This document shows positions 44,906 to 54,858 of a DNA stretch of 64,000 nucleotides, piece after piece. Location: assembly GCF_007860015.1 (NCBI RefSeq), contig NZ_SJPS01000005.1, positions 186,001 through 250,000 of the forward strand, in the 5' to 3' direction. This DNA is from Bythopirellula polymerisocia. Lineage in GTDB: Bacteria; Planctomycetota; Planctomycetia; Pirellulales; Lacipirellulaceae. A program made the position numbers and the translations under genes. The stretch's first letter is position 1; each line of letters starts with the position of its first letter. Below the pieces are notes generated by a model. It was not told the DNA's origin, searched no databases, and saw only the letters and a list, made by a program, of their open reading frames with translations.

Positions 44906-45844
44906 TTGAAAGCTACCCGAAAAGTACTCCGACCACGCCGTGAAGGGGCCGACCGTCAGGCGGTTCGCTGGCAGGAGGATTTTGCGGACTATATTCGCAC
45001 TGAGTGCCATCTGGCTGCAAATACGGTAGAGGCCTACCGCCGAGATTTGGCTCGATTCTTTAGCTGGCTGGGATCACGGCGCCTTCAGAGCCTGTCGGTT
45101 AACGATCTGGCGGAATACCCTGCCTGGCTGGGGGAGAAGCAGTTATCCCCGAAGAGCATCACGCGGCATGTGGCCTCTCTGAAGGTGTTCTTTCGTTTTG
45201 TGCAACTCGAAGGTGCTTTGACTGACAATCAAGCGGAACTATTGGGGACGCAGAAACTCTGGCAGAAGGTTCCCCAAGTACTGTCTGTCTCGCAAGTGGA
45301 ATCCTTGCTCAGCGCGCCGCGGAAGTCGGATCCCTGGTGGCTCAGGGATCGGGCAATTTTGGAATTATTGTATGCCACGGGCTGCCGAGTATCGGAACTC
45401 GCCACATTGAAGCTGGCGGATATGCATCGGGCTGAACGCTATTGTATCTGCCATGGCAAGGGGGACAAACAGCGGATCGTACCTCTGGGCCGTCGTGCCG
45501 TTGAAGCGGTGGAGCGCTATCTTGCAGATGAGCGTCCACAACTAGCGGAACGCGGCAAGGCGATGAGCGATGCCCTGATTCTTTCGCCACGCGGCACTGG
45601 ATTACGCCGCGAGCGTATCTGGGAGCTTATTAAACGCTACGCCCTGCGGGTAGGCGTGCCGAGTGAAATAAGCCCTCACTCCCTCCGCCATAGCTTTGCT
45701 ACGCACTTGCTTGCGGGAGGGGCTGATCTGCGACAGGTACAGGAAATGCTTGGCCATGCCAGTATCGCGACGACCCAGATTTACACCCATGTGGACCATA
45801 CCCGGCTCAAGAAAGTACACCAACAATTCCACCCAAGGGCATAA
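44906..45844 (+). CDS. xerD: Tyrosine recombinase XerC/XerD
   Basis: A 312-residue site-specific recombinase. Catalytic set: R161 (ATGCRVSEL), K185 (CHGKGDKQR), H258 and R261 (PHSLRHSF), H284 (MLGHAS), Y293 (IYTHVD). The N-terminal SAM-like core-binding domain (ADYIRTECHLAANTVEAYRR) spans about residues 23-110. Length and motifs match chromosomal Xer proteins that resolve chromosome dimers at dif, rather than phage integrases. The only in-frame start is TTG 44906; an in-frame TGA lies at 44882-44884 and no ATG/GTG is closer. XerC versus XerD cannot be decided by eye; no dif site was found nearby. Confidence 0.88.
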   Translation: MKATRKVLRPRREGADRQAVRWQEDFADYIRTECHLAANTVEAYRRDLARFFSWLGSRRLQSLSVNDLAEYPAWLGEKQLSPKSITRHVASLKVFFRFVQLEGALTDNQAELLGTQKLWQKVPQVLSVSQVESLLSAPRKSDPWWLRDRAILELLYATGCRVSELATLKLADMHRAERYCICHGKGDKQRIVPLGRRAVEAVERYLADERPQLAERGKAMSDALILSPRGTGLRRERIWELIKRYALRVGVPSEISPHSLRHSFATHLLAGGADLRQVQEMLGHASIATTQIYTHVDHTRLKKVHQQFHPRA

Positions 45845-45887
45845 CCAGCGAGCTAGAAGCGTGATCGCCTGGAGATGTCTTCAATTG

Positions 45888-46847
45888 CTAAACGTGGAAT
45901 CGTGAGAGTATCTCCATGGCATGCCATTTGAGTACGGTCACGTGCCCTGCGCGAGGATCAATCGTGAGATCGCTGCCGGCAATCTGTTGGTTGAAATAGT
46001 GTCCCATGGTTGGATGCGCAATTCGGTCGCAGCCTCCCTGCCAGATCGAAACGCTAACTCCTTGGATTGAGCAGAGTTCGAATCCCCAGCAACTTCCCAA
46101 CAGTTGAACGTCGGTTACCACTCCTTCAGGCCCACACTGAGTTGCTTCTCTTAGCATCGTAACCAAATGATTGTAGTAGCGAGGATTACAGAGGATAAGT
46201 TGCTTATCCGAGGCTGTCCAATCCTTGCTAACTTTGTCGACGACCTTGTCCGGCCGACGATCAAGGCGACGCGAGATCAACCTCACCCCAAATCGTCCCA
46301 GCCGAGGGTGATTGCCGAGAAAGGCGATCGAATTGTCAGCCGTCCCCGGGCAAACGCCAGGAGCGTTGGGCGGCGTGTGACCCGAGACGATCGCAACATG
46401 CGTAAGCCTCTCGGGAATTTTCAGTGCACAGGCAGTTGCGTAGGGCGCGCCTCCAGAGAGGCCAAGAACTCCAAACGAAGAGTTGGAGTATCCCAAGCAG
46501 TCAGCCAACTGGACGACCTGTCGAGGCCAATCCAAAATGCAGCGTTGCGGCAGGTATGTCGAACTTCCGATGCCGGGCCGGTCTATCGCGATGAGTCGGA
46601 TCCCTGTCTGGCAAGCTTCCTCCTCGATTAGCCCTGCTTCAATGCAAGAACCTGGTGTGCCGTGGAAGTAAAAGACCAGCGGACCGGATGGCTCGCCGAA
46701 TTCGCAATAGCTAAGAACGCATCCGCTGGGAAGCCGCGCGCGACCTCTGCGGTACCGGCTAGTAACGGCAGCTCTGGCCAATTGCCCTGAAACGGCAGTT
46801 GTGAGGAAAGCAGCCGAAGCGACTAGGGCTGTGCGTCGAGAAATCAT
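45888..46847 (-). CDS. Exported alpha/beta hydrolase
   Basis: A 319-residue protein from ATG 46847. The N-terminus MISRRTALVASAAFLTTAVS is a signal, with RR typical of Tat export. The alpha/beta hydrolase fold shows FHGTPGS (oxyanion loop, residues 62-68), the nucleophile S131 in GLSGG, an acid in GGCDRIAHP and His in GHVTVLKWH. Substrate is unknown; esterase or peptidase-like family members are common. It lies tail to tail with xer, 43 bases apart. Confidence 0.82.
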   Translation of the reverse strand: MISRRTALVASAAFLTTAVSGQLARAAVTSRYRRGRARLPSGCVLSYCEFGEPSGPLVFYFHGTPGSCIEAGLIEEEACQTGIRLIAIDRPGIGSSTYLPQRCILDWPRQVVQLADCLGYSNSSFGVLGLSGGAPYATACALKIPERLTHVAIVSGHTPPNAPGVCPGTADNSIAFLGNHPRLGRFGVRLISRRLDRRPDKVVDKVSKDWTASDKQLILCNPRYYNHLVTMLREATQCGPEGVVTDVQLLGSCWGFELCSIQGVSVSIWQGGCDRIAHPTMGHYFNQQIAGSDLTIDPRAGHVTVLKWHAMEILSRFHV

Positions 46848-46959
46848 GTTATTTCCGGGATGAAAGTCTGGGTAGATACTTCATATCGACGCCCCGAGTT
46901 GAGGAAGCACAATCCCGGACCGCCTGTGAGTGTGGCATGTTTTATACCGAGATTATAGA

Positions 46960-48726
46960 TCAGCAAGCCGGCCGACAAGGCAGCACCAAGACGAAAAAGG
47001 CAAGCAAAAATCCGAGGCTGGCTGGTTCTGGAACAGTCAGACTGAAAGCTGACGCACTAAGACCCGTGAACTGACGCTGCCAGGCGAGAAAATCGTTACC
47101 ATCCGAATCGCCATCCGAATCGGCATCTCCTCCAGAGGTTGAACCGTAAGCGGCTTGCCAAAATCCCAAGTCTGTGGCGTCGACGAAGGTATCCGAGTTA
47201 AAATCCGCCGACGAGTTGCCGCTTGGGCCAAAGAGGAAGAGGCCTGCATCTCCGTTCGTAAAGTCGGCTCGAAAGAGTAGCTGGTTCTGATTGTTAAAAC
47301 CGCGCACGGGTCGATTGACGAAATCGTCGGACAGCAAACTCAATGCTGCGATAGTACGTCCTGCAAGCTGGTCACCTTTGCGAGCGATGAGTTGTGGAGA
47401 CCCAGCAGAGGGCAAGATCCAAATGCCTGTGTTATTAGCAGAACCAACACCACCAGGCCCTAACTCCAGAGTTGCCACGACGACGGCACTGCCGGTGGCA
47501 TTGGCAGTGAGTTCGTCGAACGTTGCAAAATTCGCTCCGGCGACTCCTGAAACACCTCCACTGCCGGTACGTAGCAGCAATTGGTCAGAACCGGTGGCAA
47601 AAGACCATATCCCTCTGGCGTTTTGCGTGGTGACTCCCCCCGAGCTCGTGTTCATTGTTGCCGAGACAATGAGCGCCCCGTTATCAGCAATATAGGGATC
47701 ATCAAAGGAGGAAAAGCTCGCTCCTGGGACATCAGGGACACTTACCGTATTGGCAACTGCCACGAGCTCCCCTGTCGTGTCGTACCTCCAAAGTCCTTCG
47801 CCGCTAGTTGAATGGTCAGCCCGAAATGCGACCTGGCTAGAATTATTGATGACGGGATTGCCAAACAAGCCAAAACTGCCGGTCGTGCCTGGCGCCATGC
47901 CTACTCCTTGTCGCGCGAGTAACTCGCCCGTCGCGCCGGTGTAACGCCAAACCCCATTTCGATTGTCTATAGTTATCGCTCCAGCCATCTTCATGGTTGC
48001 CTTTGCGACTCCTTGGATGAGGTTGTTGATGCTCGGATTTCCGAATGCTTCAAAGGTTGCACTTGGAACGCCAGGAACTGCGGAAATCATTTCCCGTACT
48101 ATCAGGTTCCCAGCGGAGCCTTGATAAAACCAGATCCCTCGCTCGTTCAGATTCGTGACAGTTCCTCCAGAGAGTTGGGCATCAAAGGCCAAATCTCCGT
48201 TCTCTGTTGTGCGGATCACATTCGGTATCGAAGAGAATTGTCCACCAACGACCCCGGGAGCGTCCCCCGCGCCTTTGCGGGCCAATAGCGTATCGCCTCC
48301 AGTTGAGAATCGCCACAAACCTTGATCGGTGCTGGTAGCAACCCCTCCAGGACCGACTGCGAGTGAACCCCGAAGAAGTACGTCTCCAGTATCGGCAATC
48401 GCCACATCCGAGAAATTTGCGAAATTTGCACTTGCTACATTGGGAACCCCACCACTGCCTTCCCGAGCCCGCAGTGCAATCGTGCTTCCAGTGAAAGTGT
48501 AGAGCACCTGATCGTTGGCCGACGTAACTCCTCCCACGGAATTTTGCAGGCTAGCCAGGAAAGCTCCTTGTCCGTTGGAATTAAGAGTCAGATGGGTGAA
48601 GGAGTCAAACTTTGCACCCAAAATACCACTCGCGTTGTCACCACTGATCGCGACAGTACTAATGGCTGCATGAGAGGATGAGCAAAACGTGAGAAGAACT
48701 AATAAGAGGACAGACATCGATCGCAT
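46960..48726 (-). CDS. PEP-CTERM protein with NxxGxxAF-type tandem repeats and dockerin
   Basis: A 588-residue exported protein from ATG 48726 with signal peptide MRSMSVLLLVLLTFCSSSHA. It has about nine repeats of a GxxxxxF..F.....(N)xxGxxxFxAxL type (SNGQGAFLASLQ, ENGDLAFDAQL, NSSQVAFRADH, NATGSAVVVATL), like the choice-of-anchor NxxGxxAF repeat family, suggesting a propeller-like fold. Near residue 510 are dockerin-like loops (DFNSDTFVDATDLG, DSDGDSDGNDFLAWQ), and the end is LTVPEPASLGFLLAFFVL then PCRPAC. The basic end is weak for a PEP-CTERM tail. Role: surface or matrix protein. Confidence 0.83.
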   Translation of the reverse strand: MRSMSVLLLVLLTFCSSSHAAISTVAISGDNASGILGAKFDSFTHLTLNSNGQGAFLASLQNSVGGVTSANDQVLYTFTGSTIALRAREGSGGVPNVASANFANFSDVAIADTGDVLLRGSLAVGPGGVATSTDQGLWRFSTGGDTLLARKGAGDAPGVVGGQFSSIPNVIRTTENGDLAFDAQLSGGTVTNLNERGIWFYQGSAGNLIVREMISAVPGVPSATFEAFGNPSINNLIQGVAKATMKMAGAITIDNRNGVWRYTGATGELLARQGVGMAPGTTGSFGLFGNPVINNSSQVAFRADHSTSGEGLWRYDTTGELVAVANTVSVPDVPGASFSSFDDPYIADNGALIVSATMNTSSGGVTTQNARGIWSFATGSDQLLLRTGSGGVSGVAGANFATFDELTANATGSAVVVATLELGPGGVGSANNTGIWILPSAGSPQLIARKGDQLAGRTIAALSLLSDDFVNRPVRGFNNQNQLLFRADFTNGDAGLFLFGPSGNSSADFNSDTFVDATDLGFWQAAYGSTSGGDADSDGDSDGNDFLAWQRQFTGLSASAFSLTVPEPASLGFLLAFFVLVLPCRPAC

Positions 48727-48939
48727 GTTGTGAATCTCCAGGCAAGAATGAATCGGATGACGTCAAATTTGTTGTAACCAATCGTATGAAAACCCCTTGC
48801 AGGTTGCAAAAAGAAAATCTGGTGAAAGTAGATAATTCTTGAACTCGTCTCCGCGTCCTGTTGGAAGATAGCTCTATCTATTGGCAGGTTAAGAACTTGT
48901 GGAGATAGTTGCCAACTCCTGAAGCAGCACTGGGGACAT

Positions 48940-51300
48940 TCAACCACGTAGGAAGAATAAAGCAACGGAGCCGAGCATTAGGGTCAACCGCAGAATGGAC
49001 GGTTCAGGAACTGCTATCTCAGCAGCCGTCAGTGGCACACCTAGTCCAAACTCCCGCTGCCAAGTGAGAAAGTCTTGACCATCGACGTCGCCATCTTCAT
49101 CGGCATCTCCGTCCATGTATGTGGCACTGTTCATGCCGTATCCAGCTTGCCATCGGGTGAGATCGGCAGCATCAACGTCCCCATCGAAATCGAAGTCGGC
49201 ACTGTATTTGCGTATCGCTTCGAGAGTGACGCTATTGGTCGCATAAAGAATTTTATAGTCAATCGCTGGATTCAGGCCCATGATATTCACTGCGTCGAAA
49301 GTTCCAGTAATATTTGTCGCATAGATGATTTCAAACATATCCCCCAATTGGGGTTGAAAGACACCGCCGCCAGTATCTATCTGTTCGATCGAAAGCATGC
49401 CATCGACATTGACCGTCTCGCCAAAGATCTTGTCGAATAAATTGGTATGTGTGCCCCCAATTTCAAACTCGACCGTGGAAGAGTCAGTTAATTGATATGT
49501 GCCAAACGTCGGCACCGAGTGGATGTTGCCGAGGCCAATCAAGTGGTTGCCATTGATTCGCACGTTCTTGAGATTATTAGTGCCCGAAAGAGTTCCGTTG
49601 ATATCAATGAGATTGGCCGGACCATCTCCCACAATCTCGCCAAGATTTATAAGATTGCCATTGATCTGGCCGATGCCGGTGATCTTGTGATTGGCCTGCT
49701 GTGTAAGCGACTTGCCCGCAGCAATTGTGATCTGGGCGCGATGTTGCGTGTTGTTCAGATCAATCATGCCGTTTCCGGCTAATGACATCGAATTGTCTCC
49801 ATCAAAGAGAATCGTGTGGGAAACATTGGCGAATTGAGGATTCACTGTCATGAGGCCATTGTTTGCAAGAGAACTGCCGTGAACAGTGAGCTGTACGGTC
49901 GGTTGAGCACGGACATTCAATGCACCCTCAATCGTGACATCGGTAAACGTAACTGTACCTCGAACTTCTATGCGACCCGTCCCCGAGGTCTCGACGCGTC
50001 CACGATTCAGTCCGCTACCGGAGTTGAATTGGATGAGGCTATCTTCAGCAATCAAGCGACCGGAGGCGGTGTCTTGGTTGAGAGAGATCCCTGTGGCAAT
50101 GTCCAATACGGTGCCCGGCAATGCGCGGATAATGTGATTGTTGGCTTTTGAAAACCCTGAAAGCGTCAGCGTGGGTGTAGGTACGCCCGAAGCTGGGCTC
50201 ACTTCGATTATGCCGTTGTTTACCAGCTCTGCGGAGAGGATTCCCTTACCGCGAATCACGTGAGTAGCGCCTTGAGTCAACACAGCAGGTGAGAGTGTCT
50301 GAAGAGTTCCATTGTTGAGGATTATTTCTCCAGTCCCATTGAGAGTCATCGAGTCGTCAAAGCGAATTGTTCCTCCACTAATGGTTCCGTTATTGGTGAA
50401 ATTTGCCCCTTCAATCCCCAGGAATACCCCGGCGTTGACAGTAGCTTCATTAAGAACCTCTCGAAAGCGGGCACCATTGGTGCCGACGACGCTGATCTGT
50501 CCACCTGAATTGGATTCCAGCTTCCCACCTATAATCTTTGTGCCATCAAGTGTGATAAAGCCGGTATCCGCCACGATTCGCCCTGCAGTCCCTTGTGTGA
50601 TGAGAGATGTCTTTACATCCAACTGTCCTGAGGGGGAAGAGGTCAACAAATTCTCATTGAACTGCTGATTTCCAGCCAGGATCAACGGGAGGACTCCTGC
50701 TCCATTAGGATTTAGCGCCCGAATCGTCCCCTCATTATTCAAAGCCGCGTTGATTTGCCCCGTCCCTTCGATCGTGTGATTGGAGCCATGATTGATTTGT
50801 GAGGAGGACTCGATAGTCGCACCGCGGGTCATTGTGAACGGAGGAGTTCCAGAGAAAAAAGGCTTGTTTAAGACAATCTTGCCTTTGCCACTAATCGTCG
50901 TAGTTGTGCTGAGAAGGATGGTTGTCAGGTCGTCGAGCTGGTCGCTGTTGACAACAATCTCGCCAAAGTTCGTTAGCACTCCGCTAGTTATAGTCAGATC
51001 ATTTCCGCCGAGCATGTTGATCGTACCACCGTCGGTCACGACGAGGGTCTGCACTAGACCATTCACGTTGAGAACTGTAGGAGCGGGTAAGCCGACGATG
51101 GCCTCGTCCATAAAGTTAGGAGGGTTGCCCGGTGGGTTCGACCAATTGGCGCTATTATTCCAATAGTCGTTGACCCCCAACCCAGTCCATGTGACCGTCA
51201 CTCCCATACTATAGGCGATCCCTAGGCATCCCCATGCAAGAATTGCCATTCCCGGAAAGGTCAATTCACGGCAAGCCAGAAATCGTTTAGAGAGGGTCAT
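48940..51300 (-). CDS. PEP-CTERM beta-helix protein with dockerin
   Basis: A 786-residue exported protein from ATG 51300 with a signal-like segment (FPGMAILAWGCLGIAYS). It resembles autotransporter passengers and planctomycete beta-helix proteins: WTGLGVNDYWNNSANWSNP at the start, then many repeats of the type GTINxxLxNxGxIxA (INAALNNEGTI, LSAELVNNGIIEV, INGNLINLGEIVG). A dockerin-like pair follows (DFDFDGDVDAADLTRWQ, DADEDGDVDGQDFLTWQ), then AVPEPSILRLTLMLGSVALF. The last residues (FLRG) give only one Arg, a minimal PEP-CTERM end. Surface or matrix role inferred. Confidence 0.82.
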   Translation of the reverse strand: MTLSKRFLACRELTFPGMAILAWGCLGIAYSMGVTVTWTGLGVNDYWNNSANWSNPPGNPPNFMDEAIVGLPAPTVLNVNGLVQTLVVTDGGTINMLGGNDLTITSGVLTNFGEIVVNSDQLDDLTTILLSTTTTISGKGKIVLNKPFFSGTPPFTMTRGATIESSSQINHGSNHTIEGTGQINAALNNEGTIRALNPNGAGVLPLILAGNQQFNENLLTSSPSGQLDVKTSLITQGTAGRIVADTGFITLDGTKIIGGKLESNSGGQISVVGTNGARFREVLNEATVNAGVFLGIEGANFTNNGTISGGTIRFDDSMTLNGTGEIILNNGTLQTLSPAVLTQGATHVIRGKGILSAELVNNGIIEVSPASGVPTPTLTLSGFSKANNHIIRALPGTVLDIATGISLNQDTASGRLIAEDSLIQFNSGSGLNRGRVETSGTGRIEVRGTVTFTDVTIEGALNVRAQPTVQLTVHGSSLANNGLMTVNPQFANVSHTILFDGDNSMSLAGNGMIDLNNTQHRAQITIAAGKSLTQQANHKITGIGQINGNLINLGEIVGDGPANLIDINGTLSGTNNLKNVRINGNHLIGLGNIHSVPTFGTYQLTDSSTVEFEIGGTHTNLFDKIFGETVNVDGMLSIEQIDTGGGVFQPQLGDMFEIIYATNITGTFDAVNIMGLNPAIDYKILYATNSVTLEAIRKYSADFDFDGDVDAADLTRWQAGYGMNSATYMDGDADEDGDVDGQDFLTWQREFGLGVPLTAAEIAVPEPSILRLTLMLGSVALFFLRG

Positions 51301-51459
51301 TTGTACGTTCCCTATCAGTGAATAATCCGATGGTTAAAAAACGCTATACTATATAAGCATTGTATTTGATTGCAGCATGCAAAGCACGTAGTGGGATAGA
51401 AAACAAGGAAAAACCGCGATCTCTGTCTGGGAATATTGAACACGCCAGCCGACCCGCTT

Positions 51460-52932
51460 CTACAGCAAGGGCCCTACCAGACGAGCGAAATTTTCTGCTA
51501 CTCGCTGTCTGGTCGGTCGATTTTCCCAGGCGGCGAGGTCCATCAGTTCTGATTGATCGAGGTATTCTTGCTGCAGTTTTCGGAGTTGAACAGTAAACTC
51601 CCGGTTGTAAATTGCGAGAGAAATCTCGAAGTTTACTCGCAAGCTCCGTGGATCGAGATTTAGTGATCCGAAGAGGCTGAATTCTCCGTCCACTGTGACG
51701 CTTTTGGTATGCAGAAGCCCCCCCCCAAAGTTGGCTATGCGCACGCCGGCTTTGAGCAAATCTCCCTTGAAGGCTTGGCTGGCATAGCGGACCAGTCGAG
51801 AGTCCACTTTTTTTGGAACGATGAGGATTACCTTAACACCTCGCTCGGCTGCCGAAGCGAGGCCCATCAGCAGTGAATCGTCCGGCACAAAATAGGGCGT
51901 TGTAAGAATCAATTCTTTCTGCGCAGCATAGACGGCCGTCACGAGCACTTGTTCGATGGAACCTCCCGTGTGGCCGGGACCGGAGGGAAGAATCTGCACG
52001 GCCGCCTCAGCAATTTTGGGCTGAGGCGAGGCGTCTCCGTTGTTCTGCAGGTCTTCGAGTTGTTCGCTGGATTCAACGAACCAGTCGCTTAAGAAAGTAA
52101 TTGCGAGGGGTTCGACGGTAGGACCTTGCAAACGGACCATGGCGTCGACCCATTGCCCAACGCCCGAGTCCTTTTTGAAGTAGCGAGGATCTACGAGATT
52201 CAAGCTTCCCGTATATGCGACCTTTCCATCGATTACAACGATCTTGCGATGCAATCGAATATCCAGACGCACGAAGGCCACGCGCATAAGCCCACCAGCT
52301 AGTGCCTCTTGAATGTGGACACCCGCTTCACGCATTTCATTTGCCAGGGGACTTCGGAGAAACGGCCGACTTCCCATCGCGTCCAATAGCACGCGGCAGT
52401 CTACTCCTCGCTGGCTGGCGCGAATCAAGGCCTCTGCTACCTTGTTGGCCTCGCCTCCTAAGTGCCAGATGTAGAATTCCAGATGACAAGTGCTTTGGGC
52501 AGTGTCGATGTCTGAAATTAAATGCTCGAATACAGCTTGCCAGTTGTCGATCAATTCGATTTGGTTTCCTGGCAAGACCGGTAATCCGAATGCCCGCTGA
52601 CCGAGTTGCGCTAGTTGCTTGTGCTCCGTTGTGAGCCGCAATTGGTCGTCTTCGAAGCGGTTCTCCAGTCCTGCTAGCCAGTCGCGAAACGGGGTCAGCA
52701 GCTTCTCAGATCGTAGTACTCGGTGCTGGCCCAGTTTGAGCTCACCCAGGATGACGTACAAAGCGGGACCGATGACAGGAAAACCGAAAATAATCAGGAC
52801 CCAGGACAGCGTTTCGCCTACTGGTCGTCGTCGCATCACCATGCGAAGCGCTAGCATGACCTGGACCGCAAGGTGAGCTAGTATAAGAAGCAGGTAGACA
52901 GGCCAGTGCACATGTTTGAGGTATTCAAGCAT
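51460..52932 (-). CDS. cls: Cardiolipin synthase
   Basis: A 490-residue membrane enzyme of the phospholipase D superfamily joining two phosphatidylglycerols into cardiolipin. ATG 52932 starts two N-terminal helices (about residues 11-31 and 40-60). HKD motif 1 is HRKIVVIDGKVAYTGSLNL near residue 226; HKD motif 2 is HTKSVTVDGEFSLFGSLNLD near residue 406. FYIWHLGGEANKV fits ClsA-type proteins. It is leftward like the DUF4404 gene, which ends 62 bases upstream of its start. Confidence 0.92.
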   Translation of the reverse strand: MLEYLKHVHWPVYLLLILAHLAVQVMLALRMVMRRRPVGETLSWVLIIFGFPVIGPALYVILGELKLGQHRVLRSEKLLTPFRDWLAGLENRFEDDQLRLTTEHKQLAQLGQRAFGLPVLPGNQIELIDNWQAVFEHLISDIDTAQSTCHLEFYIWHLGGEANKVAEALIRASQRGVDCRVLLDAMGSRPFLRSPLANEMREAGVHIQEALAGGLMRVAFVRLDIRLHRKIVVIDGKVAYTGSLNLVDPRYFKKDSGVGQWVDAMVRLQGPTVEPLAITFLSDWFVESSEQLEDLQNNGDASPQPKIAEAAVQILPSGPGHTGGSIEQVLVTAVYAAQKELILTTPYFVPDDSLLMGLASAAERGVKVILIVPKKVDSRLVRYASQAFKGDLLKAGVRIANFGGGLLHTKSVTVDGEFSLFGSLNLDPRSLRVNFEISLAIYNREFTVQLRKLQQEYLDQSELMDLAAWENRPTRQRVAENFARLVGPLL

Positions 52933-52994
52933 GGAATTCAGTATGCCTCGAGATCGGCTGTGAAATGCGCCGGAGTGCCTTCAGATTTCTGCAA

Positions 52995-53258
52995 TTAGAT
53001 TCCCAGATTCGCAAGCGCGGATGCTAATTGGTTTAAGGCACTGGTAATTTGGGGGTGGTCTGCCTCGATTTTGAGAACCAGATCATGTACTTCGCCGGAT
53101 AAGAGCCCCTCTTCCTCTTGAGGAGGCTCCTCAACAGCACGTTCAATTTCATTGATCAGCTTTTGCAATTGCTCGTGAGAACTATCGTCGAGCGCCGGAG
53201 ACGCCGCCAGATCTGCCCGCAATCGCTCAAGTTTCTCCAGTAGAATTGTCTTCTTCAT
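52995..53258 (-). CDS. DUF4404 family protein
   Basis: An 87-residue soluble helical protein from ATG 53258 (MKKTILLEKLERLRADLAAS). A coiled-coil N-terminal half, an acidic linker (EEPPQEEEG) and the end DLVLKIEADHPQITSALNQL match DUF4404. Function unknown. It precedes cardiolipin synthase on the same strand and may be co-transcribed. Confidence 0.75.
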   Translation of the reverse strand: MKKTILLEKLERLRADLAASPALDDSSHEQLQKLINEIERAVEEPPQEEEGLLSGEVHDLVLKIEADHPQITSALNQLASALANLGI

Positions 53259-53436
53259 GCCGGGCTTTCACAGATAAGCTAACAAGGGAAAGTTAAATTT
53301 TGTGCCGGACATCGCTGCCCAAACCTTATGATAACCTATGTCCTGCAGATTGACGATTCCCCTCCCCTGCGGTTGACTGCTAGAATTGGCCTCGACCTAA
53401 TGGAATTTCTCCTGTTATTGATTGAAAAGGATTCCC

Positions 53437-54855
53437 ATGTCTGCTGTAACTATCACATACGATCCCCAAGGGACCTACTTGCCGGAGCACGGATTAGCTC
53501 CCGATGAACTGACCAAGTTCTCTTCTCAATTGACAGCGGCTCGCAGCGAAGTGCTTGCGGATGCACAGTTGTGGGCAGACGGGGTGACTCCACCCTCCAA
53601 CAAGGAGCCCCTCGATGCAGGTTTTCATCATCTCCCCGAGCGACTGCTAGCCGATTACCAGTCGAATGGGTCGGAAAGTGAAGTTGGTCGAATTATCGCC
53701 ACCGCAAACCGTTTAGCTGCGGTCGTCGATCGCGTAGTCTTGCTGGGAATAGGTGGTTCTTACATGGGAGCGCGAGCCCTGCTGGAGTCGTGTTGCCATC
53801 CCTATTACAACGAGCTTCCTCGGCAACTTCGTGACAATCGCCCTCGAGTGAGCTTCGAGGGCAATAATGTCGATAATGATTCTTTGCAGGGGCTCTGCGA
53901 CTTGCTCCCCTCGGCTATGTCGAACAGCGATGTAGCCGACCGTTGGGGTATTGTAGTTATCAGCAAGAGTGGTGGCACGCTGGAAACGGCGGCTGCCTTT
54001 CGAATTCTCTTAAATCGACTCCAGAAATCGCTGGGAGCCAATCATACGCAGCTTGCCGAATTAGTTGTGCCGGTGACAGGTACGAGTGGCAAATTGTTCG
54101 ATTTGGCAACCGAACTCGGCTGTCGCGAGATTTTTCCGGTGCCCGATGGTGTGGGGGGGCGATTCTCTGTTTTGTCGGCAGTCGGCCTTTTACCCGCTGC
54201 GATAATGGGGCTTGATATCGTGCAGCTCTTGGAAGGTGCTGCCGCAATGAATGATCACTTCCGCTCAGAACAGGTCGGCAAGAATGTGGTACTTGATTAC
54301 ACAGGCATCTGCCACTTAATGGAAAAACAACGGGGATGTGACATCCGCCTGCTTTCGACCTGGGGCAAGCGACTCGAAGCTCTGGGATTATGGTACGATC
54401 AGTTGCTTTCCGAGAGCCTTGGCAAGCGAGAACGTGGAGCCATGCCGCTTACCGTTGTGAATACTCGTGATCTCCATTCCCGTGGGCAGCAACACCAAGA
54501 AGGCAAACGCGACAAATTGATTACAAACATTATCGTCGACGAGGGCACGCCGACGCCAATTCCCATCGGGACAAGCGAATTCAACCAAGACGGTCTGAAT
54601 GAGTTGGCTGAGAAAACCATCCCCGAGGTGCTCGCCGCCGCTACTCAGGGCACGAATAAGGCCTATCGCGACGACAATCGACCGACGGCTGATCTTCGCT
54701 TACCAGCGATTAACGAATTCGTCATGGGCCAGCTATTTCAGATGTTTATGTTGGCCACGGTTGTAGAAGGTCGACTGGTAGGGACAAACCCCTATGGCCA
54801 ACCAGGTGTCGAAGCCTACAAAAAGAACATGAACGCAATTTTGCGGGGGATGTGA
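53437..54855 (+). CDS. pgi: Glucose-6-phosphate isomerase
   Basis: Interconverts glucose-6-P and fructose-6-P in the cytoplasm. ATG 53437 (MSAVTITYDPQGTYLPEHG) has AAAGG ahead; the frame opens 15 bases earlier at TTG. The 472-residue product has the sugar-phosphate loop VVISKSGGTLETA near residue 175, GVGGRFSVLSAVGLLPAA near residue 233 and a C-terminal QPGVEAYKKNM with the active-site Lys. It fits the shorter bacterial PGI class. Followed after three bases by a secreted-protein gene on the same strand. Confidence 0.93.
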   Translation: MSAVTITYDPQGTYLPEHGLAPDELTKFSSQLTAARSEVLADAQLWADGVTPPSNKEPLDAGFHHLPERLLADYQSNGSESEVGRIIATANRLAAVVDRVVLLGIGGSYMGARALLESCCHPYYNELPRQLRDNRPRVSFEGNNVDNDSLQGLCDLLPSAMSNSDVADRWGIVVISKSGGTLETAAAFRILLNRLQKSLGANHTQLAELVVPVTGTSGKLFDLATELGCREIFPVPDGVGGRFSVLSAVGLLPAAIMGLDIVQLLEGAAAMNDHFRSEQVGKNVVLDYTGICHLMEKQRGCDIRLLSTWGKRLEALGLWYDQLLSESLGKRERGAMPLTVVNTRDLHSRGQQHQEGKRDKLITNIIVDEGTPTPIPIGTSEFNQDGLNELAEKTIPEVLAAATQGTNKAYRDDNRPTADLRLPAINEFVMGQLFQMFMLATVVEGRLVGTNPYGQPGVEAYKKNMNAILRGM

Positions 54856-54858
54856 ACA

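Noticed and set aside
44906..45844. Integrase of a mobile island
   Set aside because: Length and motifs fit housekeeping Xer; no att repeats, tRNA junction or phage genes flank it.
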